Source: an uncultured Bacteroidales bacterium
GTDB taxonomy: Bacteria; Bacteroidota; Bacteroidia; Bacteroidales; UBA932
Direction of reading: 5' to 3'
DNA: 18,888 nucleotides
Assembly: GCA_905234775.1 (NCBI GenBank)
Contig: CAJOJC010000048.1
Coordinates: 1 to 18,888, forward strand
Of the stretch, positions 1 through 8,900 are shown piece by piece. The translations under genes and the position numbers were made by a program. Position 1 is the stretch's first letter. Each line of letters opens with the position of its first letter. The notes beneath the pieces are model-generated. The model was given only the letters and a program-made list of their open reading frames with translations, was not told the origin of the DNA and did no database searches.

Positions 1-1
1 T

Positions 2-76
2 CTGAATGATGAGCGCGTTATAACCCTCTGGAAGTATGATTGGTTGGGGCAGTACTATCACCTTTCGCCCCTTTAG
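2..76 (+). CDS. 3' end of an unidentified plus-strand gene (partial)
   Basis: The frame starting at base 2 is open from the window edge to a TAG at 74-76. Its last residues read LNDERVITLWKYDWLGQYYH followed by LSPL, an aromatic-rich tail that looks like real protein. It would converge on the DUF2490 gene with a gap of only 5 bases, much like the tight convergent junction near 14420. No family is recognised from 24 residues. The opposite strand is also open here, as a GTG-started peptide, so the strand is not certain. Confidence 0.4.
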   Translation: MNDERVITLWKYDWLGQYYHLSPL

Positions 77-81
77 CTCGG

Positions 82-897
82 CTAAAACTTATACTGGTAA
101 CCCACACACAGGCTCAGCCTGAAAGTGTCCACCCATCCTGTCTCGTCGGCAAACAGCCTGACTCCCTTGGTCGACCAGCTCGAAGGACCGTTTGTGTCTA
201 TCTCATAATCGGAGCAATAGTCAGCGAGCAGCCCAAAGGTAATATTGTGGTGCTTCGACGGAGCCCAGTCAGTGCCGAGATTGAGGCGGAAGCGGTTGAA
301 GTAGACGTGGGTATAGCCCGTATGGGTGTAAGAATAGTAAGGCCTGCTGCTGGTTTCGGTATATTGGAGAGAGCCCGTCACCTCTCCCCAGGGGTCGTTG
401 AGGGCCGTTCTCGCCTCAAAGTAGACGAAAGGTTCCCAGTCATAAAAGCCTTTGTACTTTACTCCAACACGGCTCTTAAGGGAAAGGGCATTACGGGTCT
501 TCTGGTAGACATTGAGGCTGTCGTCTGTCCGGTGAGTGAACTGAAGTTTCTCCTTAAGCGAGAACTGAAAATCACCAGCCCTGTAAGAAGCAGTCGCGTC
601 TACGAAAGCCCTATGGCGCAGCGCCCCAAATGTAGATGAACTCAGCTTGTAGGGATTGATAAGGGTATAACCTCCCCCGATCTTGAAATTCTTCCCGACC
701 TTATATGAAAGATCGACAGTAGTGCGCAAATCATCCAGTCCAAAAAAACCGTCGTCTACACGCATCTCTTCTTCGACCCCAAGGTGGAGTCCCTTCACTA
801 TCTTATAGTCTGCGCCCACGCTCGTGCGCGCCGCGAACTCCTGCGCGGCGCCGGAAAGCGGCAGCAACATCAGCGCTATGACTATCAATTTTCTCAT
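82..897 (-). CDS. DUF2490-like outer-membrane beta-barrel protein
   Basis: The 271-residue product starts with a clear signal peptide (MRKLIVIALMLLPLSGAAQ) and is then made of alternating amphipathic strands such as DLSYKVGKNFKIGGGYTLI and FRLNLGTDWAPSKHHNITFG. It ends in an aromatic residue (VGYQYKF), typical of proteins folded into the outer membrane by the BAM machinery. The spacing of strands and charged turns resembles the DUF2490 family, whose function is unknown. It is the last gene of a five-gene minus-strand operon; its ATG overlaps the stop of the DUF4956 gene (ATGA), so translation is probably coupled. By position it may be the outer-membrane part of whatever the VTC/DUF4956 operon builds or exports. 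That role is inferred from context only. Confidence 0.75.
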   Translation of the reverse strand: MRKLIVIALMLLPLSGAAQEFAARTSVGADYKIVKGLHLGVEEEMRVDDGFFGLDDLRTTVDLSYKVGKNFKIGGGYTLINPYKLSSSTFGALRHRAFVDATASYRAGDFQFSLKEKLQFTHRTDDSLNVYQKTRNALSLKSRVGVKYKGFYDWEPFVYFEARTALNDPWGEVTGSLQYTETSSRPYYSYTHTGYTHVYFNRFRLNLGTDWAPSKHHNITFGLLADYCSDYEIDTNGPSSWSTKGVRLFADETGWVDTFRLSLCVGYQYKF

Positions 898-1673
898 TCT
901 ACGTAGTCCTTCGCCCTTGTAAGGGTATTGATAGAGTTGGATTCTCCCTTTTCGAGTCGGTAGAAAACTTTGATGTATGCGGCATCCCTCAGGAAGTCGA
1001 CATGGCCGATTTCCAGGTTGTCTATCTTGACACCGAGGCGCTTCTCAAGGTCGGCGACAAGTTCTTCGCGACGCTCCGGGACGATGAGCTCGATACGGTC
1101 GTAAAGCACCAGCTTGGTGGTAGTATGCTTGACCAGGCTCTCGCTCTCGAGGATCCAGACGAGCAGGACGATCAGCAAGTTTACCAGCGCCATCACTCCT
1201 ACGCTGCCCCACGAGAGCACGTAATGGGCCCCGACGAGGTGGAAGATGGGCGCGAGGCCGTTTACCGCCGCGAGGGCTATGATGACGAACAGGTAGGTCA
1301 TCTCCCTGATCGGAACTGTCTCCGTACGGTAGCGGATTACGCCGAAGATGGCGAACAAACCGAGCGTGAGACCCACTCCTACCTCAACGTTACCCATTAT
1401 GTAGAGGAGGGTAAGCATCGCCGAGGAGAAGATCATGAACGTAAAGTAATAATCGCGCCTGCGGCTCTTCCTATAGTAGAAGAAATGTACGAGCAGCCAG
1501 CAAATCACAAGGTTGATGGCGAAGCGGATGCCCAGCTCGCTTATCTTCTGGGCGGTAGTCATCATGGCGTCCGTGATGGTCTGAACATCAAGGAGCATAT
1601 CATCTGCCGGATCCAGGTTGCCAAACGCTGAGAGGTCGTCCTGGATGAAGCTCATAATGTGGGGGAATTTCAT
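894..1673 (-). CDS. DUF4956 family inner-membrane protein
   Basis: The product has 259 residues. A polar N-terminal stretch of about 45 residues is followed by roughly five hydrophobic segments, for example IRFAINLVICWLLVHFF, YYFTFMIFSSAMLTLLYIM, VGVGLTLGLFAIFGVIRY and VMALVNLLIVLLVWILE. A soluble C-terminal domain of about 80 residues follows (EELVADLEKRLGVKIDNLEIGHV). The motif GLFAIFGVIRYRTETVPIRE is the most recognisable part of DUF4956. Genes of this family commonly sit beside VTC-domain genes in bacteria, as here: the start overlaps the VTC stop by 4 bases. Its biochemical role is not established; an integral-membrane partner of the VTC protein is a reasonable inference. The first ATG is preferred because of the overlap; a second Met lies at residue 7. 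Confidence 0.85.
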   Translation of the reverse strand: MKFPHIMSFIQDDLSAFGNLDPADDMLLDVQTITDAMMTTAQKISELGIRFAINLVICWLLVHFFYYRKSRRRDYYFTFMIFSSAMLTLLYIMGNVEVGVGLTLGLFAIFGVIRYRTETVPIREMTYLFVIIALAAVNGLAPIFHLVGAHYVLSWGSVGVMALVNLLIVLLVWILESESLVKHTTTKLVLYDRIELIVPERREELVADLEKRLGVKIDNLEIGHVDFLRDAAYIKVFYRLEKGESNSINTLTRAKDYVE

Positions 1674-2464
1674 ATTACTGTCAGTTTTTTACCTATTGTC
1701 TTTTCTATTGCACGCACTTTAAGATTGAAGCGTCCGGGGCGTGCCTCCGGATCGGTCAGGGTTACCGCTACACAGTATTTGCTAACCCTCACCGGCTTCA
1801 CTCTGTTGTCCAGCAGGATGCCCTTCATCTGAGAAGCGGCCCTTCCGTCCTGCTTGAGTTCGATAATCACCGTATCCTCAAGCGATGCTTTCCGGCCAGT
1901 ACGGTAATTCTCGAAATTGAGCTCCGTATCTATCGTCAGGCGCTCGGTCATGGCCGGATTTACGAGGGTGATTCGGCGGAAGTTAGTAGACAAGACCGGC
2001 GTAATATCGGCCACCGTGAACCAGGAATGCTTAGCCAGATACGCTACTGCGTTGTCGTCTGCTCCGAAGTCCATGAGTTCGGATACAGGGATTTCCGTCC
2101 TTTTCTTCGATGTGCGCCCTTTGTTGTTCTTACGCTTTATCTCCAGGTAGGCCTGACCAGCGTCGAGATAGGCCCGCGTGCGGACTTTCTGCCTTACAAG
2201 ATGCTTGTTTCGGTGGTCATAATACATTCCCAGCAGAGGGGTGTCGTAATAGACGGAGCTATAGCGGGTAAGGGGCAGCCCTTCGATAACAAGGGCCCGA
2301 TAGCCGGCAGCAGCCGCGTCATCGAGCACCTTGAGGAGAGTCTCGTCGTTGGTTAGGTACTTGGAGTCGATGCGGTTCATCAGCTTGATGCCGTCCATCT
2401 CCCCGAGGGTGATGGGCGCCATAGCCCCGAGGGCCTTCTCAAAGCTGATGTTCTCACTCGGCAT
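1670..2464 (-). CDS. VTC-domain protein (putative polyphosphate polymerase-type tunnel enzyme)
   Basis: This 264-residue soluble protein carries hallmarks of the VTC/CYTH triphosphate-tunnel fold. Basic residues occur early (R31, K35 in NRIDSKYLTN). They are followed by SSVYYDTPLLGMYYDHRNKH, then RTR at 95-97 and the strand YLEIKRKNNKGRTSKKR with E108, K110 and K112. Late strands carry the acidic and basic pair IIELKQDG and a lysine in VSKYC. In yeast Vtc4 such inward-facing residues bind ATP-derived phosphate and metal during polyphosphate synthesis. Activity of bacterial single-domain members is less clear, so the enzymatic role is family-based. There is no SPX domain, signal peptide or membrane segment. 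The gene overlaps its upstream neighbour by 11 bases and the downstream DUF4956 gene by 4, implying coupled expression. Confidence 0.85.
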   Translation of the reverse strand: MPSENISFEKALGAMAPITLGEMDGIKLMNRIDSKYLTNDETLLKVLDDAAAAGYRALVIEGLPLTRYSSVYYDTPLLGMYYDHRNKHLVRQKVRTRAYLDAGQAYLEIKRKNNKGRTSKKRTEIPVSELMDFGADDNAVAYLAKHSWFTVADITPVLSTNFRRITLVNPAMTERLTIDTELNFENYRTGRKASLEDTVIIELKQDGRAASQMKGILLDNRVKPVRVSKYCVAVTLTDPEARPGRFNLKVRAIEKTIGKKLTVI

Positions 2465-2870
2465 CCTGCGCTATGTATTCGAAGTGTTTGATCGAAAGAA
2501 GCTTACCCCTGGCATTGTAGGTATACTGGACCTTTTTCCTTGAGAATTCGTTGTACTCGAAAGTCTTGTAAGTCTGCAGACGGTTCCTTCCGTCGTAGAC
2601 CAGCTCCCGGCTCACCTTTCCGTCGGCCCCATACTCGAAGCGCTTGCGCCACTTCTGCCCGTCCGAACTATATTCGATTTCTTCGATCTTCTTGCCCTCG
2701 GGGCTATATGTAGTTACATGGTCCAGGGCCCTTGCCCCGCTCTTGGGCTCGGTATTCCACTCTTTGATCACAAGGTTCTTCTTGTTGATCTTAACGGCCA
2801 GCGTATCCTGGGCACCCGCCGCCGGAATCAGCAGCAGGGACAGTAGCGCCATTACTATTATCTTTCTCAT
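2454..2870 (-). CDS. Small secreted protein with YD/RHS-like strand repeats, function unknown
   Basis: The 138-residue product has a signal peptide (MRKIIVMALLSLLLIPAAGA, with cleavage likely before QDTLA). The mature part contains about four short repeats of the form Y-x(3,4)-G-K-x-x-x-x-x-x-Y/F: YSPEGKKIEEIEY, YGADGKVSRELVY, YDGRNRLQTYKTFEY and YNARGKLLSIKHFEY. These resemble YD/RHS-type or MORN-like beta-hairpins seen in many small Bacteroidota periplasmic proteins. No catalytic motif is visible. It lies 34 bases downstream of the beta-helix lipoprotein gene and overlaps the VTC gene by 11 bases, so it is part of the same transcript. A periplasmic or surface accessory role is inferred. Confidence 0.7.
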   Translation of the reverse strand: MRKIIVMALLSLLLIPAAGAQDTLAVKINKKNLVIKEWNTEPKSGARALDHVTTYSPEGKKIEEIEYSSDGQKWRKRFEYGADGKVSRELVYDGRNRLQTYKTFEYNEFSRKKVQYTYNARGKLLSIKHFEYIAQDAE

Positions 2871-2904
2871 AATCAGCCAAAGATAGTGATTTTTATCAAT
2901 CGCC

Positions 2905-4623
2905 CTACCAGCGTCCGCCCGGGCCGCCCGATGAACTGCTGCTGTACGAGCTCAGGGAGACGGAACTACCGCCCGTGGCCGTGGCGCCGATTATGCCCAT
3001 GCCGTTCCATATCTGCTCGCCGTCCGAGAAACTGACTCCCGAGCTGACTGCAGGCTTCGACGAGCCCGAAACAACGAGGGTGGTTCCACCGCTGGAGGGG
3101 GTCTTGAATCCGTACACAGTTTCGCCGACAGTAAGCGAATACCAGGTATTCTTGCTCCACGAACTTGCGCTGTAGCAGTCCTGGCTCAGGGACGATCCGC
3201 GCTCAAGGCCGCCGAGGGCGAAGATCGTTCCGCCGGAGACATATAGTTTCTTGCCGCCTTCGGTATTGGCGTCGATCGCGACCTCTGCTCCGCCCGAACA
3301 GACGGCATACACGACGCCGCCCTCGATGTAGCAGTTGCCGTTGGCGTCGAGGCCATCGTTCCCTGTAGAATATGCGCAGACAAAGCCGTCTTTGACGACC
3401 ATCTCGCCGGCCGAATTGATTGCGTCGTCGGTCGATTGGGCATAGACGGTGCCGCCGGTGATTTCGATATTGCCCTTGGACTCGATGGCTTCGTGGTTGG
3501 AGGCGGTTACCGTCAGGGTGCCGGCCGAGATGTAAAGGTTGCCGTCGCATTTGACGCCCTTGGCGCCCTTCGAATTGTCGGTCGAAGACGAACTCGCCCA
3601 GCGAGGGCCGCCACCAGGGCCACCCGGACCTCCGCCGGGGCCGCCTCCAGAAGAGCTGCCGTAATTCTCGCCGGTCACGGTCACGGTAGTCGTGCCGCCC
3701 TGGAAATAGGCGGGGCCGTCGCAGCTGATGCCTTTCCCGCCCTGGCCGGAACTCGAAACGGTCAGCTCGCCGCCCTGCATCACGAAGACCATGTCGGCCT
3801 TGACTCCCGCGCTGGCTTTGTAGTCCGCATCCTCGCTGTCGTATGCCGTTCCTCCGGAGACCGTGACGGTAGTCTTGCCTCCGGTGAATACGACCAGCGA
3901 GTCGGAGGTGATGCCCTTTTTCATCGCAGCCGTTGCCTTGGCGCTCAAGGTCCCGCCGTCTACTATGACTGCGTCCTTGCCGCGAATTGCATGGCCAACG
4001 CTCGAAGATGCATCGATTGAGACTTCGTCCGTTACCCTTATGTAATCATCCGACGCGAGCGCTGAATTTCCAGAGGCAGTGATTTTGAGCGCTCCGGTAC
4101 CGGAGAAAATCAACTGGCCTTCCGAGAAGAAGGCTGCTTTTTCATCTTCTTCTGCGGGAGTATCATAAGTTGAGCCGTCTTTGAGGGTATTTGCTCCGCT
4201 CAAGACTACGAAACAACGTTTTTTGCCTTGGTTGTTGATGGCCGCTCCCGAGGGATTGGTCAGGGTCAGGTCCTCCAGAGTGAAGGACTGTTTGTTGTTG
4301 GAATACGTCTTAAAGAATCCGTTAGAAGAGGAGCCGGTAAGGACATACGCCACCTTGTCTGTATAGTCGGTATTATTTACCGTTACTTTGTTCCCGTCGA
4401 CACTTACTATGCCGTTCTTGTCTCCTTCCACCTGAGCTTCAGCGCTCTCGGAGAAGGTAACTTTAATAGTGTAATCAAAGGAGGTACTGTCTATCTGATC
4501 TTCAGTATCGTCAATGACCGAGTAGGTCGTCCCTTCTTTCACTCCCGAGGAAAGTATGTCTTCCTTCCCGCATCCCGCGGCCGCTATCGCCGCTATAAGG
4601 ATCACTAATGCTTTCTGTTTCAT
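2905..4623 (-). CDS. Cthe_2159-like (DUF4353) carbohydrate-binding beta-helix lipoprotein
   Basis: I chose the Met at 4623, giving 572 residues starting MKQKALVILIAAIAAAGCGK, because it places a lipobox (AAAGC) after a proper signal. An in-frame Met 8 codons upstream would spoil the signal. The mature protein is built of beta-helix coils rich in G-x-L/V and small residues (ITGGTVYAQSTDDAINSAGE, DANGNCYIEGGVVYAVCSGG), matching the Cthe_2159 carbohydrate-binding family. The Clostridium thermocellum founder is reported to bind cellulose and pectin. Around residues 321-342 there is a Gly/Pro linker (GGGPGGGPGGPGGGPRW), and the C-terminus ends in a related GGPGGRW. It heads the operon with the VTC and DUF4956 genes, a neighbourhood also seen with CotH-type proteins. 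Likely a surface or periplasmic lipoprotein; its ligand is unknown. Confidence 0.85.
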   Translation of the reverse strand: MKQKALVILIAAIAAAGCGKEDILSSGVKEGTTYSVIDDTEDQIDSTSFDYTIKVTFSESAEAQVEGDKNGIVSVDGNKVTVNNTDYTDKVAYVLTGSSSNGFFKTYSNNKQSFTLEDLTLTNPSGAAINNQGKKRCFVVLSGANTLKDGSTYDTPAEEDEKAAFFSEGQLIFSGTGALKITASGNSALASDDYIRVTDEVSIDASSSVGHAIRGKDAVIVDGGTLSAKATAAMKKGITSDSLVVFTGGKTTVTVSGGTAYDSEDADYKASAGVKADMVFVMQGGELTVSSSGQGGKGISCDGPAYFQGGTTTVTVTGENYGSSSGGGPGGGPGGPGGGPRWASSSSTDNSKGAKGVKCDGNLYISAGTLTVTASNHEAIESKGNIEITGGTVYAQSTDDAINSAGEMVVKDGFVCAYSTGNDGLDANGNCYIEGGVVYAVCSGGAEVAIDANTEGGKKLYVSGGTIFALGGLERGSSLSQDCYSASSWSKNTWYSLTVGETVYGFKTPSSGGTTLVVSGSSKPAVSSGVSFSDGEQIWNGMGIIGATATGGSSVSLSSYSSSSSGGPGGRW

Positions 4624-4688
4624 GGCGTTCAAGTTTTTATTGTACACGCATATTTGTTTTGATGCCGCACATATTTCAAAACCGATGC

Positions 4689-4696
4689 CAAAATTA
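4689..4696 (-). promoter_or_regulatory. Candidate -7 box for the beta-helix/VTC operon
   Basis: On the minus strand this octamer reads TAATTTTG, matching the Bacteroidota TAnnTTTG element, about 65 bases upstream of the beta-helix start codon. No TTTG box sits at the usual 19-21 base distance, so the match could be chance in this AT-rich patch. Confidence 0.3.
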
Positions 4697-4714
4697 CAAA
4701 ATAATATTTGCCAA

Positions 4715-4980
4715 GGTATGTAAAACCGTCCGAATCACACACCAACCCCCTCAAAATCGCCCCTTGGTGTGTGGGGAAGCCTAAATCCCACACCAACCCC
4801 GCCGAAATGCAGAATTTCGCGGAAGGTCCCTGTCTATTCGCTCGCAGTGCGTGGCTATCGCCCTCCGCAATTTGGGTGATAGCCACGTTTTGGGCCTTTT
4901 TCGCTCCCATCACCCCCTGCGCGAGGGGTGATAGACACGCTCACTGCCTTCATCCACCAGTATCCTACCCTTGAAAGCGC
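4715..4980 (+). repeat. Structured interspersed repeat, copy A
   Basis: Bases about 4715-4943 match the reverse complement of 16978-17203 at roughly 90% by eye, apart from one short indel near 4837-4847. Weaker similarity (about 70%) runs on to about 4980. The repeat is full of inverted pairs: CACACACCAA (4736-4745) with TTGGTGTGTG (4764-4773); CGAAAT with ATTTCG around 4803-4818; and GTGGCTATCGCCC (4851-4863) with GGGTGATAGCCAC (4874-4886). Open frames cross it on both strands, but the indel between copies breaks them, so I read it as a non-coding structured repeat. Confidence 0.75.
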
Positions 4981-5570
4981 CGCGCCTAGCGTGAAAGACC
5001 GCCCGAAGGACCTGCGGCCGCTCCTGACGATAATCAAGTCGCGACCGGGAGTGTCCGCCAGGTACGATTTTGTCGAAGATCGCTCCTAAGGCCGCTCGCA
5101 GGAGTGCGTGCGGCCTCTCTCGACCCTTCGAAAAAATCGTCCCCCATTGTTTCTGACGCCGCGAGTGAAGCGGTACTGCGCAAAGGATGTCCTACCCTTC
5201 GCGGGGAGCGAGCTGGCAGGGGGAATATATATTCCAGCGGTAGAGAGAGCCGATATCGGGTATTCGGTCGGGACACCGCGTATTCGACTGGTCTAGCAGT
5301 AGCGCCGGAGGAGCGGGGACTCCCTCGAGCGGGCGTGGCCCTTATCATGCGGAGGATGACGCATCCCCCGATACCCCCTGCGGCCTTTCCACCTTTCCGT
5401 ATTTGCCTTCGGTCGCCTGATGGCGACTCACTATGCTTAGCTGAGGGTCCGAGCGAGCAAGGCGCAGACTTGCGAGACGAGTCCCGCTCGAGGGAGTCTC
5501 CGGCCGCAGGCGCAGAAGGAAAGGCCGACTGCACCCAAAACCCCGAATTCGGCGCCGACGAACTAAAAAA
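4981..5570. other. GC-rich intergenic stretch with no convincing gene
   Basis: Long open frames exist on both strands, but their translations are Ser/Arg/Pro/Gly-rich, lack domains and look like by-products of high GC. Two structures are visible. One is a 7-bp stem AGGCCGC/GCGGCCT (5089-5095 with 5110-5116). The other is a perfect 16-bp inverted pair GACTCCCTCGAGCGGG (5318-5333) with its complement at 5483-5498. I checked by eye for RNase P, tmRNA and SRP RNA signatures and saw none. A structured RNA or a decayed mobile segment is possible. Confidence 0.35.
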
Positions 5571-5606
5571 TTGATACTACTATGCGGGAAAATCCGCAGA
5601 GTAGTA
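5571..5606 (-). terminator. Terminator of the efflux operon (13-bp stem hairpin)
   Basis: TACTACTATGCGG (5575-5587) pairs with CCGCAGAGTAGTA (5594-5606) over 13 bp with one mismatch and a 6-base loop. Read on the minus strand the stem is followed by TCAATTTTTT, as expected of an intrinsic terminator, 36 bases after the stop of the last efflux-operon gene. The same 34 bases recur with a single change at 17339-17372. Confidence 0.65.
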
Positions 5607-5641
5607 CCAACTTTCTAAACGCATCAGGCAGGAGACCCCTA

Positions 5642-5935
5642 TCAGATTGCGCTGTCTACGGTCCAACTGAAGGCCCTGAGGCCGAGGTCCTCGAACTGAG
5701 TGTCCTTTTCGTGGAGGGCCTGAAGAAGCGGAGCGACTACCGAGTCGTCGACTACCGTAAGCATGGCGTGGTTCATGACCGGCCATGCGTGGGAGCCGTA
5801 GTGGGGCTCGCCAGTTTGGGAGCCTCTTCCGCTGACTTCAGTCCAGCGGGTGAAACCCTTCTGGCCGAAGCTCTCGAGGATTTCGGCTATCTCTTCGTTG
5901 TATGCCTGATTGTAGGCTATGAATACGGCTTTCAT
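5642..5935 (-). CDS. PG0541-like transporter-associated small protein
   Basis: I start at the ATG at 5935 (97 residues, MKAVFIAYNQAYNEEIAEIL) because it overlaps the RND permease stop as ATGA; the longer upstream reading runs through permease codons. The protein is soluble, with a ferredoxin-like pattern of strands and helices reminiscent of PII-type regulators. Conserved-looking segments are GFTRWTEVSGRGSQTGEPHYGSHAWP and VMNHAMLTVVDDSVVAPLL. Proteins of this type (founder PG0541 of Porphyromonas gingivalis) are annotated as transporter-associated because they follow RND pump genes in Bacteroidota, exactly the context here. A regulatory or accessory role for the pump is inferred; no ligand is known to me. 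Confidence 0.75.
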   Translation of the reverse strand: MKAVFIAYNQAYNEEIAEILESFGQKGFTRWTEVSGRGSQTGEPHYGSHAWPVMNHAMLTVVDDSVVAPLLQALHEKDTQFEDLGLRAFSWTVDSAI

Positions 5936-8900
5936 TGTTTGGCGAGTTTTTTCTGTTGTCTTCTTTCCTGCCTTACGGCAAACACACAGTAGATTGTAGG
6001 AATGAGCACCAGGGTCACGAGGGTGGAGATTGAAAGTCCCCAGCACACCACGACTCCTAGGCCCTTCCACATCTCGGATCCCTCGCCGAGGCCGATGGCC
6101 ATCGGGAGCATACCGAGAACGGTAGTGAGGGTAGTCATGAGAATAGGACGCAGACGGCTGCGGGCGGCCATAGCCGAGGCCTCAACAGCTCCGTATCCGC
6201 GCTCGCGCAGCAGAATCGTATAGTCTATCAGAACGATACCGTTCTTAACGACTATACCCATAAGGATAATGACGCCGACCAGACCCATCACTCCGATTGC
6301 TCCGCCATTAATCAGCATTCCAACCGCAACACCCACTAGGGCGAACGGGATAGAGAACATGATCACGAACGGAGAAAGGAACGACTCGAACTGCGCCGCC
6401 ATCACTATGTAGACAAGCACTACGATAAGGATCAGGAGGATAATCATATCGTGGAACATCTCCTGCTGGTCTTCGTAGTCGCCGGCGATTACCGTCGTAA
6501 GGCCGTCCGGAATCTCGGTGTCGGCGATAATCGCCTCCGTGCGTTTAACCGCATCGCTGAGGGCCATTCCGCTCTTGAGGATGCCGCTTACGGTGATGAG
6601 ACGCTCGCGGTCCTTGCGCTCGATGGTCGGGGGAACCTCGGCCTCAACGAGGGTGCCAAGCTCCTTCATCTTCACAGGCCTGCCCTGGGCGTTCATGATG
6701 GTGATGTTCTCCATGTCCTCGATCGAGCGGCGGAATTCGGGCGCATAGCGCACGCGGATGTTGTATTCCTCGCCGTCTTCGCGGTAGAACGACGCTACCT
6801 GGCCCGACATGGCCGCGCTGAAAGCGGCACCGGCGGTAGAAGAAGTCAGGCCGTTGAGGGCAAGCTTCGTGCGGTCGAAGTTGATCTGGTATTCGGGCGT
6901 GTACTCGTCGCGAGAGAGGGTGACCTGGACGAACGCGGGCTCCTTGAGCATCTGCTCCTGGAGGAGGTGTGCCGCGCGGTCGGTATCATGGAAATCGTAG
7001 CCGTATATCTCCACGTCCACGGTGGTAGCGCCGCCCATTCCGCCGCCGCCCTCGAAGACCATGGCCTTACGGATCTGGGGATAGCGGGTGAGGATGCCGC
7101 GGATGACGGTAGAGATTTGGTCCGAACTGCGCTTGCGGGTGCCGACCGTGCCCACGTTGAGGTTCATCGAGATGACGTGGGTGCCGTTGCTCTGCATGTT
7201 CGCGAACGTATTGTCCGTATCCGCCTGGCCGTAGGTGATGTTGATGATCTTCAACTCGGGCACGGCCGCGACTATGTCGTTGTAGATGTCTTCCGCGACC
7301 TGGGCGGTAGTGGCCTGGGCCGTGCCGACCGGCAGGTTGATGTTGACCCTGATTCGGCCTTCGTCGCTCTTCGGGAAGTATTCGGTCTTCATCTGGGGGA
7401 TGTAGAGGCCGGCGACCGCGGCGAAGATGATGAATGCGCCGATCACCACCCAGCGGCGGTGGGTCGTACACCAGCGGATGAGCCGCCCATAGCCGGCCGA
7501 TATCTTATCGAGAAGCCGGTTCCACGGCCCGAAGAAGACATCGTAGAACTTGCCGCTGCGCTTGCCCGAACGAAGGAAGCGCGAGCAGAGCATCGGGACC
7601 AGGGTGAGGGCCGCCGTGGTAGAAACGACCATGATGATACTCACGATCCAGCCGAGCTGCCTGAACATGACGCCGGTGAAGCCGCGGATCATGGTCAGCG
7701 GGAGGAAGACGCAGAGCATCGTGAGGGTCGAAGCCACGACCGAGATCGAGACTTCGCCAGTTGCGAGCACGGCCGCCTCCTTGGGCTTCTCGCCGCGGTC
7801 GAGATGGGTCGTTATGTTCTCGAGGACGACGATGGCGTCGTCCACGACCATTCCGATCGCAATCGAGAGGGCGGACATCGAGATGATGTTAAGCGTGTTG
7901 CCGGTCGCGAACAGGTACACGATCGAGGCCAGCAAGGCCACCGGAATCGACAGAACGATTATGAAGGTGGCGCGCCATCTTCCGAGGAAGAGGAACACTA
8001 CGAGCATAACCACCAGGAAGGTGATGATGATCGTGTCGCGCAGGGTGTTGATCGTGTTGATGATATTGGTAGAACCGTCAACCACAGTCTCTATCGCGAT
8101 GTCCGAAGGGAGGTTGCGCTCAATCTTGACGAGCTGTTTCTTAATCTTGCGGATTACATCGACCGTGTTGGCGCCGGACTGCTTCTGGATGATGATACGG
8201 GCCGAACGGCGGCCGTTGGTGTAAGATTCCTGCTCACGCTCCTGGGTACCGTCGCGAAGGGTTGCTACGTCGCGCAGGTAGACTATCTTTCCGCCGACCG
8301 TGCTGAGCACGATGTCAAGCATTTCTTCCGGCGACGTAAACTCTTTCTGTACACGGAGGGTGTAAGTATCGGTTCCTACGTCGATGTTGCCGGAAGGAAT
8401 GTTGCGGTTTTCAGCGGCGATGATCTGCGCTATTGAACTTACTGTTAGTCCGTATGCTTCGAGTTTATTCGGGTCGCAGTAGATCTGGATCTCGCGGGTG
8501 GGCGCACCTACAACGGAGATTGTTCCGACGCCCGTCACGCGCGCCAGCGGGGTGGCGAGGCGGTCGTCCAGAATCTTGTCCAGGCCGGGGAGCGATTCGT
8601 CGGCAGTAGCCGACAGGATCATGATTGGCATGTCGTCTGCACTGAACTTGAAGATGGTGGGCAGGCTCGCGCCGTCGGGCAGCGAGGTGCTGACCATGTC
8701 CAGTTTGTCGCGGACGTTGTTGGTCGCCTCTTCGATATCAGTTCCGTATTCGAAGGTAAGGGTAAGGAGGCTGATGTTTTCCTTGGAATTGGAGGTCAGC
8801 TCCTTAAGGTCGGAGACACCGTTGAGGGCGTTTTCCAGGACCTTGGTAAGGTTGTTCTCGATGTCTTCCGCGCTGGCTCCGGGGTATGAGCTCATGACCA

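Noticed and set aside
1..61. Minus-strand GTG-started peptide VIVLPQPIILPEGYNALIIQ as a sixth operon gene
   Set aside because: It has no ATG, and the opposite frame gives a more protein-like, stop-terminated tail; kept only as an alternative.
4629..4974. Open frames on both strands across repeat copy A, with matching pieces in copy B (GAKKAQNVAIT / GAKRAQNVAIT)
   Set aside because: The frames are interrupted by an indel between the two copies, have no domain or signal, and similarity holds equally in all frames, as expected of a repeat.
5300..5510. Possible tRNA, tmRNA, RNase P or SRP RNA
   Set aside because: No T-loop, cloverleaf, tag frame or conserved RNase P/SRP core was found by eye.
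5034..5574. Long overlapping frames on both strands in the GC-rich stretch
   Set aside because: Translations are low-complexity Ser/Arg/Pro/Gly with no recognisable fold or start context.
6451..8436. 661-codon plus-strand open frame opposite the RND permease
   Set aside because: It is antisense to a clearly conserved permease, and its His/Asp/Arg-rich translation is typical of a shadow frame.
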